From assembly GCA_002104905.1 (NCBI GenBank), contig MCFE01000387.1:19321-83320 (forward strand): 64,000 nt of DNA, read 5' to 3'. Positions 57,410 through 64,000 of this stretch are shown here, piece by piece. Under the pieces are notes generated by a model. That model was given only the letters and a program-made list of their open reading frames with translations. It was not told where the DNA came from and did not search any database. Origin of the DNA: Basidiobolus meristosporus CBS 931.73. Its lineage: Eukaryota > Basidiobolomycota > Basidiobolomycetes > Basidiobolales > Basidiobolaceae. The position numbers and the translations under genes were made by a program. Position 1 is the stretch's first letter. Each line of letters begins with the position of its first letter.

Positions 57410-58408
57410 TTAATACCATCCAGATTGACGACCCGAGCTACGGCCATAGTGGCGGCTACGAGGATATTCAAGCTCATCATCGTTTTCGTATTGGCGACCG
57501 AAACCACGGCTATAACGACGGTTACGAGGATATTCGAGTTCTTCGTCCTCTTCATATTGACGGCCAAAGCCACGACCGTAGCGGTGGCTGCGGGGATAGT
57601 TAAGTTCCTCATCACCTTCATATTGGCGTCCTAAGCCACGGCCATAACGACGATTACGAGGATATTCAAGCTCTTCTTCACGACCGTAGCGGCGGCTGCG
57701 GGGATAGTCAAGTTCTTCATCATTTTCGTATTGGCGACCTAGGCCACGACCGTAGCGACGGCTGTGGGGGGATTCGAGCTCTTCATCATTTTCATATTGA
57801 CGACCAAATCCGCGACCATAGCGCCGGCTGCGTGGATAATCAAGTTCCTCATCATCCTCATATCGACGCCCGAAGCCACGACCATAGTGACGATTGCGGG
57901 GATACTCTAGCTCTTCGTCATCTTCATATTGACGTCCTAGACCACGGCCATAGCGACGATTATGTGGATATTCGAGCTCCTCATCATCTTCGTATTGACG
58001 GCCAAAGCCACGACCATAGCGATGGTTGCGGGGATACTCTAGCTCTTCGTCATCTTCATATTGACGGCCAAGCCCTCTGCCATAGCGATGGTTACGGGGG
58101 TAATCAAGTTCCTCGTCATCTTCATATTGACGACCCAAGCCACGGCCATAGCGGCGGTTACGGGGGTATTCAAACTCTTTGTTATCATCATACTGACGTC
58201 CAAATCTGTTCTCGTAACGATGGCTATGAGGGTATTCACGCTCCTCTTCATCCTCATATCGACGATTGAGGCCACGTCCATAACGGCGGTTGCGAGAATA
58301 CTCTTGTTCCTCACGTTCGTAGCGGGGTTGTTGCTGGTTGTTACGTCTGTTCAAGTCTTGCTCGTAACGAGAGCCGCGGGTTTGACGAGGTTGTTGATAA
58401 TTGGCCAT
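57410..58408 (-). CDS. Tandem-repeat RG/Y/acid-rich protein, array copy 3
   Basis: Intact, 332 residues starting MANYQQPRQTRGSRYEQDLN. Thirteen repeats of about 22 residues follow, one shortened to 14 residues (RYGREEELEYPRNR) exactly as in copy 2. Just after that unit it has a repeat (RYGRGLGRQYEGDEELNYP) that copy 2 lacks, so the two copies differ by gain or loss of one unit. The end is RHYGRSSGRQSGWY. The upstream in-frame leader (58483-58409) lies between TATA box and ATG and is probably untranslated. Function unknown. Confidence 0.85.
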   Translation of the reverse strand: MANYQQPRQTRGSRYEQDLNRRNNQQQPRYEREEQEYSRNRRYGRGLNRRYEDEEEREYPHSHRYENRFGRQYDDNKEFEYPRNRRYGRGLGRQYEDDEELDYPRNHRYGRGLGRQYEDDEELEYPRNHRYGRGFGRQYEDDEELEYPHNRRYGRGLGRQYEDDEELEYPRNRHYGRGFGRRYEDDEELDYPRSRRYGRGFGRQYENDEELESPHSRRYGRGLGRQYENDEELDYPRSRRYGREEELEYPRNRRYGRGLGRQYEGDEELNYPRSHRYGRGFGRQYEEDEELEYPRNRRYSRGFGRQYENDDELEYPRSRHYGRSSGRQSGWY

Positions 58409-58488
58409 GATGGTAGAGAGAGGAAGGTCTTCGGAAGTCGGTGGATAAATCGACACAAGAGTGTGGAACTGGTATGCCTTCACCTTAC

Positions 58489-58553
58489 CTTATATACAGT
58501 GAACACAACTCAAATGCCGTGTGGCGGAGTGCTCGATAAGGCCAAGCCACTCG
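58489..58553 (-). promoter_or_regulatory. GTGGCTTGG element plus TATA box, array copy 3
   Basis: On the minus strand: AGTGGCTTGGCC at about 58541-58552, then TATATAAG (58496-58489) and GGTAAGGTGAAGG, 81 bases before the ATG at 58408. Confidence 0.65.
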
Positions 58554-59216
58554 ACGAATTGATGATCGAGGCATATGATTATGAAAATCACAGGATTTTG
58601 CAATCCTTGGTCCATACTTGATTTTTGATGAATGACCACTCACGCTCTACTTACAAATATTGTCAAAATATGGGTCGATACAAGAGAACCATATTCAACA
58701 CGGTTTCACTAATGCAGCGGTGGGGAATAAAGGGTCATGTGAGTCTGGCATACTTCCACCGGAACTTAAAAATAGCAAAGGCGAGATATATCTAAAGAGA
58801 GGAGTGCTTGACAAGGCTAAGCCACTTGGTGAATTGATGATCCTAACACATGATTAATGGCGTCGAAACAATGTGACAATTCCAGATCTATGCTTGATCT
58901 TTAATAAGCATTACCCATGTGTTACTGGCAAATCTTATCAAAGAATAGGTTGATGCGAGAGCTTCATATCAATGGGCCTTCACCCTCATGCTACTGACAA
59001 ATATTGTCGAAAATGGGTCGATACAAAAGCTTCATATTCAACAGGGCTTCACTGTTGCAGTGGTGGATTTTGCTTCATTATGCAAGTAATGTTAAATAAA
59101 CCAAAATATTTGGAACTTGATGAAATATCAACTTTATTTTTACCAATCATTTGAGATACGCAGAGCATACCAATTTATCACTATGTAAAGTGGGACATAG
59201 CCAGTACATATTCAAC
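58554..59216. other. Array spacer with internal duplication
   Basis: Second GCTAAGCCACTTGG block at 58816-58829. The block built on ACAAATATTGTC...GGGTCGATAC...TTCA.CA.GG.TTCACT occurs twice inside this spacer (about 58650-58720 and 58990-59060), so spacers themselves have duplicated. No gene. Confidence 0.6.
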
Positions 59217-59927
59217 TTAATACCATCCAGATTGACGACCTGAGCTACGGCCATAGTGGCGGCTACGAGTATATCCAAGCTCATCATCGTTTTCGTATTG
59301 GCGACCGAATCCACGGCCGTAACGACGTTGCGGGGATATTCAAGCTCATCATCATCTTCATATTGACGGCCAAAGCTACGACCGTAGCGGCGGCTACCGG
59401 GATAGTTAAATTCATCATCATCTTCATAATGGCGGTTGCGGGGATATTCGCCTTCTTCGTCATCTTCGTACTGATAGCCAAAACCACGACCGTTGCGGCG
59501 GCTAAAGTTCCTCATCGTACTCATATTGGCGACCTAGGCCACGACCATATCGACGGTTGCGGGGGTATTCAAGATCTTCAATGTTCTCATATTGACGACC
59601 TGAGCCACGGCTATAGCGGCGGCTATGTCGATATTCGAGTTACTCGTCATCTTCATAATGACGGCCTAATCCACGGTTGCTGGGATATTTAATCTCTTCA
59701 TCATCTTCATACTGACGTCCAAATCCGTGTTCGTAACGATGACTATGAGGATATTCATGCTCCTCAACATCTTCATTATGACGACTGAGGCCACGTCCAT
59801 AACGGCGGTTGCGAGAATACTCCTGTTCCTCACGTTCGTAGTGAGGTTGTTGCTGGCCGTTGCGTCTGCTTAGGTCTTGCTTGTAATGAGGACCACGAGT
59901 TTGACGGGGTTGCTGATAACTGGCCAT
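59217..59927 (-). pseudogene. Broken copy of the repeat-protein gene (array copy 4)
   Basis: Begins normally with MASYQQPRQTRGPHYKQDLS and four repeats, then meets TAA at 59640-59642 where the other copies have a Glu codon (after RHYEDDE). The frame continues for about three more repeats, is broken again near 59520-59510 (TAG after DEEL; the downstream repeats continue in another frame), and once more near 59330 where one base is missing in CGCAACGTCGTT. The final RHYGRSSGRQSGWY-stop survives in the right frame at 59217-59270. Three independent lesions make it a pseudogene unless they are assembly errors. Confidence 0.8.
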
Positions 59928-60384
59928 GATGGTGTAGAAGAAGTAAGTCTTCAGAAGTCAGATAGTAAGTTGACAGAAGAGTGTAGAACTAGTAAGCCAC
60001 CACCTTACCTTATATATAATTAAAGTGACATAGATGTTAAGTGGAGTGACTGCTAAAACCAAGCCACTCGATAAATTGATAATCGGAGCATATGATTACA
60101 GATATCAAAGTGATGTTGCAATTCAAGATCTCTACGGCATCCTTGATGGATATTCACTCACACACTACTGACAAATTTTGTGCAAGTTCGGACCGAAACT
60201 CTAGCTGAAAAATTTCGTGGATGCGCCAGGATATTATTCAGGGTTAGGTTTTATTACAGTATGAAAGCATCAATTCGACCATCAGCATATTGTACTTGAT
60301 TATGACATAAATTTATTTTCAATCGATATGTATCATTTAATCACAATACATAAAGTGAGATATGGCCAGTATATATGCAATTTA
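59928..60384. promoter_or_regulatory. Array spacer; promoter remnant of copy 4
   Basis: On the minus strand GTGGCTTGG (60059-60068) followed by TATATAAG (60016-60009), 82 bases before the ATG of the broken copy at 59927. The promoter is thus intact although the gene is not. CATATGATTA follows the element as in other spacers. Confidence 0.6.
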
Positions 60385-61332
60385 CTACCATCCAGATTGG
60401 CGACCTGAGCTACGGCCATAGTGCCGGTTACCGGGGTATTTAAGCTCTTCATCGTTCTCATATTGGCGACCGAATCCGCGGCTATAACGACGATTACGGG
60501 GATACTCGAGTTCTTCGTCATCTTCATATTGGCGTCCCAAGCCACGACCATAGTGACGATTACGGGGGTATTCAAGCTCTTCATCTTCATATTGACGACT
60601 GAATCCCCGGCCATAGCGACGGTTGCGGGGATACTCAGGTTCCTCATCGTCTTCATGTTGACGGCCAAACCCGCGACCATAGCGACGATTGCGAGGATAT
60701 TCAAGGTCCTCATCATCTTCATATTGACGGCCAAAGCCACGACCATAGCGACGGTTACGGGGGTATTCGAGTTCCTCATCATCTTCATATTGACGACCAA
60801 ATCCACGACCGTAACGACGGTTGCGGGGATACTCAGGCTCCTCTTCATCTTCATATTGACGGCCAAATCCTCTGCCATAGCGGCGGTTGCGGGGGTATTC
60901 GAGTTCCTCTTCATCTTCAGAGCGACGACCAAATCCACGACCATAGCGACGGTTGCGGGGATATTCGAGCTCCTCATCGTCTTCATATCGACGGCCAAAT
61001 CCTCTGCCATAGCGACGGTTGCGGGGGTAATCGAGCTCCGCATCATCATCTTGGTGACCAAATCCACGTCCATAGTGACGGTTGCTGGGGTATCCAAGCT
61101 CTTCATCATGTTCATGCTGACGTCCCAATCTATGCTCATAACGATGGCTATGAGGATATTCACGCTCCTCTTCATCCTCATATCGACGATTGAGGCCACG
61201 TCCATAACGGCGGTTGCGAGAATACTCTTGTTCCTCACGTTCGTAACGAGATTGTTGCTGATTGTTATGTCTGTTCAAGTCTTGCTCGTAACGAGAACCG
61301 CGGGTTTGACGAGGTTGTTGATAATTGGCCAT
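60385..61332 (-). CDS. Tandem-repeat RG/Y/acid-rich protein, array copy 5
   Basis: Intact, 315 residues starting MANYQQPRQTRGSRYEQDLN. Twelve repeats; several are the pure form RYGRGFGRQYEDDEELEYP + RNR. It lacks the shortened unit of copies 2 and 3. Two units have lost one acidic residue (HQDDDAELDYP, RQYEDEELEYP), showing that unit length varies between 21 and 22 residues. Ends RHYGRSSGRQSGW, one residue short of the others because the Tyr codon is TAG. Same TATA and GTGGCTTAG promoter. Function unknown. Confidence 0.85.
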   Translation of the reverse strand: MANYQQPRQTRGSRYEQDLNRHNNQQQSRYEREEQEYSRNRRYGRGLNRRYEDEEEREYPHSHRYEHRLGRQHEHDEELGYPSNRHYGRGFGHQDDDAELDYPRNRRYGRGFGRRYEDDEELEYPRNRRYGRGFGRRSEDEEELEYPRNRRYGRGFGRQYEDEEEPEYPRNRRYGRGFGRQYEDDEELEYPRNRRYGRGFGRQYEDDEDLEYPRNRRYGRGFGRQHEDDEEPEYPRNRRYGRGFSRQYEDEELEYPRNRHYGRGLGRQYEDDEELEYPRNRRYSRGFGRQYENDEELKYPGNRHYGRSSGRQSGW

Positions 61333-61412
61333 GATGGTAGAGAGAGGAAGGTCTTCGGAAGTCAGTGGATAAATCGACAGAAGAGTGTGGAACTGGTATG
61401 CCTTCACCTTAC

Positions 61413-61480
61413 CTTATATACAGTGAATACGACTCAAATATCAAGTGGAAGAGTGCTTGACAAAGCTAAGCCACTTGATG
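61413..61480 (-). promoter_or_regulatory. GTGGCTTAG element plus TATA box, array copy 5
   Basis: On the minus strand: AAGTGGCTTAGC (61464-61475), then TATATAAG (61420-61413), 81 bases before the ATG at 61332. Confidence 0.65.
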
Positions 61481-62331
61481 AATTAATGAATCAAGCATAT
61501 GATTGATACTGTAATGGAAGATTGTTATCTAGGATCAATTGATTCGATTCATTTACTCCTTGCGAATATTATCGATGAGTATATTGATGTGCGAAATTGA
61601 ATGAATGCCACAGTGGCCAGCTTAGACTTCTTCGCAAATTCTATTTCTCTGCTAGGGAAGTCACCAGACATTATACACTCCAGCTTTTTACGACTTGTTT
61701 GCTCAATAATATTGAGTCGCGTTGTAACTAGCTATATTAGCACACATTGTTTGGCTCGTTAAACACGCCAAATAGATCATTGAGGTTAAAGCAATACCCC
61801 AGTTCAACAACACTTTTGCATTGCTTAATAGCGTCAATATCTGCTATAAACATATTGAACATGGTTGTGGCGAGGGCTATGGGGATATCTTGGTTCATAG
61901 TCATTCTCATATTGATGGCCGGATATTAGACTTCATCATTACTTTGATATTGACGACCTATGCCATTAGGTGAGTGATCAGTGTTCATCTGTGACAGGTA
62001 GTGTGGATGTAGCAGCCAATGGTAGTCGATAATAAATGCTCAAGGGAATGTTAAACACAGCAATTTCATGCAGCATTCCTCACATGAATAAACTTTACGA
62101 GGTAGAGATGCGTTGTTTATATTTGAAATACAGACTAGTATGAGATCGGATTTGGGCAATTTTTTTTGTAGTACTACTTGATCCGTACAGTATACAGACA
62201 TTAGAGTAGAATATTAGCTATGCTCACTGTTTATGTTTTGAACATTTATTGTTAATCGTTTGTTAGGCTAATAGATATTTTTTCTTCCTTTAGACTCAAG
62301 TGCATCGCTATAACGATTGATACAAGATCAT
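61481..62331. other. Array spacer
   Basis: Unlike the other spacers this one shows little of the repeated block structure. A few fragments such as ATATTGATGGCC and ATATTGACGACC (about 61910-61960) resemble single repeat half-units and may be remnants of a further eroded copy. No gene. Confidence 0.5.
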
Positions 62332-63403
62332 TTAGTAGGCCTTGTCATTCTCATACTGACGGTTCCATCCACGTCCATATCGGCGACTGCGAGAGTATTG
62401 CTCCTCCTCGTCCGCATTGCGACCGAATCCGCGACCATAGCGACGACTGCTGGGGTATTCGAGTTCTTCGTCATCCTCATATTGACGTCCCAAGCCGCGA
62501 CCATACTGGCGGCTGCGAGGGTATTCAAGCTCCTCGTCATCTTCGTATTGACGATCAAAGCCACGACCGTAGCGACGACTGCGGGGATATTCGAGCTCCT
62601 CATCATCTTCATACTGACGTCCCCAGCGCGGCCATATTGACGGCTGCGAGGGTATTCGAGCTCCTCATCATCTTCATATTGGCGGCCTAGGCCACGACCG
62701 TAGCGACGGCCAAGGTTACGGCTCCGGCGACCACTACGAGGATATTCGAGTTCCTCATCGTCTTCGTACTGACGTCCCCAGCCACGGCCATACTGACGGC
62801 TGCGTGGGTATTCGAGCTCCTCATCATCTTCATATTGGCGACCTAGGGCCACGACCGTAGCGACGGTTGCGGGGATATTCAAGCTCCTCGTCGTTCCCAT
62901 ATGACGACCGAAACCGCGGCCATATTGGCGATTGTGGGAGCGCTCCCACTCACGGTTGCGGGGATATTCGAGCTCCTCGTCATCTTCATATTGACGTCCC
63001 AAGCCACGACCGTACTGGCGGCTACGAGGGTATTCGAGCTCCTCATCATCGTCATATTGGCGTCCCAAGCCACGACCGTAGCGACGGCTGCGAGGGTATT
63101 CGAGCTCCTCGTCGTTCTCATATTGACGTCCGAATCCACGCTCGTAGCGGCGGCTACGGGGGAGTTCCAACTCCTCATCATCTTCATATTGACGTCCAAA
63201 TCTGCGGCCATATTGGCGATTGTGAGAGCGCTCCCACTCAGCATCCTGTTCGTGACCGAATCCGCGGCCACGCTGGATGTTCCTGGATTGTCTCTCATTG
63301 TTACGCTCATATTGATCGTTGTGCTGGTGATGATGGTTATGTGCTCCCTGCTCTTGTTCATAGTTAGAGCCACGGAGTGAGAAGGCTGTTGAGAGTAGGA
63401 CAT
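62332..63403 (-). pseudogene. Frameshifted copy of the repeat-protein gene (array copy 6, MSY type)
   Basis: Begins MSYSQQPSHS at 63403, closer to the plus-strand copy (MSYNRSP) than to its MANYQQ neighbours. The frame is lost near 63375; thereafter the repeats (NRQYGRRFGRQYEDDEELEL and about twelve more) continue in another frame. One-base indels, visible by comparing units, lie near 62900 (CCCATATGACG for CTCATATTGACG), near 62850 (an extra G in CTAGGGCCACG) and near 62625 (CCAGCGCGG for CCAGCCACGG). The normal end (GWNRQYENDKAY-stop, TAA at 62332-62334) survives. Either a pseudogene or a copy damaged by sequencing error in a hard repeat. Confidence 0.7.
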
Positions 63404-63472
63404 GTTGATGGCTCGATAAGGATCTGTTCTCAAATCAGAAGAGATTGATGCACTTTGACGCTATCGTCAAGT

Positions 63473-63520
63473 ATTTTATACTTGTCGGATTCCTACTGTC
63501 AGTAGGTAAAGAGCTAAGCC
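63473..63520 (-). promoter_or_regulatory. GTGGCTTAG element plus TATA box, array copy 6
   Basis: On the minus strand: TTGTGGCTTAGC (about 63512-63523), then TATAAAAT (63480-63473), 70 bases before the ATG at 63403. Confidence 0.6.
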
Positions 63521-64000
63521 ACAAAAGCATGGCCAGGAGGTCTAAGATGATTAGTGATGTGGGGGATATGTTGCAATTTTGGTTCAATCGTTCAACTGTG
63601 CACTGAGAAACCCAACCCGACCATTCAATTATACGGTTGGCATGACGTATTCAAAAAATGGGAAGATTCGAGGAGCCTGTACGATAACGAAACCTGCACT
63701 CCATGCTTTCCTCATAACGTTGTTGATCTTACCATCAAGTGCCTATCCTCATTCAGATACCTCACAGATACATGTTCTACCATGTTCTCTCTTCTAAATC
63801 TCCCGGTGGCTTAGGAGGCTGATTGAAACTTGCAAGTCGATGCATGTCACTTACTCTCTTACGGTGTTGTTGATTGTGGCCAGATAAAAATCATGATTGT
63901 TAAGCTAAGCCACTTGGATTGTGTAGTCTCGTGTATGCTTGTTTTCCACTGAACAAATCCAGTGAAAATATACAGCAGCCGATTACCGAAAGCCGAACTC
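63521..64000. other. Array edge / upstream region
   Basis: Contains one more GCTAAGCCACTTGG block at about 63903-63917, about 500 bases upstream of copy 6, comparable with the second elements of copies 2 and 3. Open frames at 63554-63814 look random. The array may continue beyond the window. Confidence 0.5.

Noticed and set aside
60421-61506. Long plus-strand frame opposite array copy 5 (hydrophobic, Ala/Thr/Ile-rich) and similar ones at 55768, 57383, 58061 and 62317
   Set aside because: Same mechanical effect of a 66-base repeat; these look like membrane proteins only because antisense codons of Arg/Glu/Asp/Tyr read as hydrophobic residues.
54963-63403. Repeat array as a CRISPR array or satellite DNA
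   Set aside because: Units are contiguous with no unique spacers, are multiples of three, and encode one conserved protein unit with defined head and tail; CRISPR does not occur in fungal nuclear DNA.
1-64000. tRNA, 5S rRNA or telomere sequence
   Set aside because: Looked for T-loop and A/B-box like strings and telomeric repeats by eye; none convincing. A tRNAscan run would settle it.

Overview
The window is nuclear DNA of a fungus. Most genes are split by short GT-AG introns of roughly 45-110 bases, lie on both strands with intergenic gaps of 0.3-1 kb, and many have TATA boxes 40-100 bases upstream of the start codon. The products (Gcs1-type ArfGAP, DUF3605 protein, CRH-like GH16 enzyme, Pho85-type cyclin, fungal-type calmodulin tail) fit a fungus. 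The high intron density and the mitochondrial form of coproporphyrinogen oxidase suggest a lineage outside the budding yeasts, possibly an early-diverging (zygomycete-type) one. That placement is inference; no rRNA or mitochondrial marker is present.

Layout. 0.6-40 kb is ordinary gene-dense housekeeping territory: a PHD-finger protein, coproporphyrinogen III oxidase, a Pho85-type cyclin, a GIT1-like MFS transporter, a eukaryotic DUF262 (GmrSD-like) protein, acyl-protein thioesterase, the GATOR2/SEA subunit WDR59/Mtc5, RNA polymerase II subunit Rpb11, a short DnaJ protein, dihydroxy-acid dehydratase, calmodulin, NAC-beta, an ArfGAP, a DUF3605 protein, a low-molecular-weight tyrosine phosphatase, an auxin-efflux-carrier-like transporter, ribosomal protein S3 (with a candidate box C/D snoRNA in its intron) and a dual-specificity phosphatase.

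40-54 kb is sparser: long gene-poor stretches, two adjacent paralogous 89-residue orphan proteins, a secreted CRH-like GH16 enzyme, a small-molecule-type methyltransferase, and a NiCoT metal transporter next to a decayed copy of itself whose 3' part is almost identical (probable gene conversion).

54.9-63.4 kb is the most unusual region. It holds a head-to-tail array, all on the minus strand, of six copies (three intact, three broken) of a gene for an Arg/Tyr/Gly/acid-rich protein built almost entirely of a 21-22 residue repeat. A seventh, intact copy lies alone on the plus strand at 34-35 kb. All full-length copies share a promoter layout: a GTGGCTTAG/GTGGCTTGG element followed by a TATA box. 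This looks like a rapidly evolving, co-regulated family of charge-patterned repeat proteins that I do not recognise from any named family. I consider it the best candidate here for an undescribed system.
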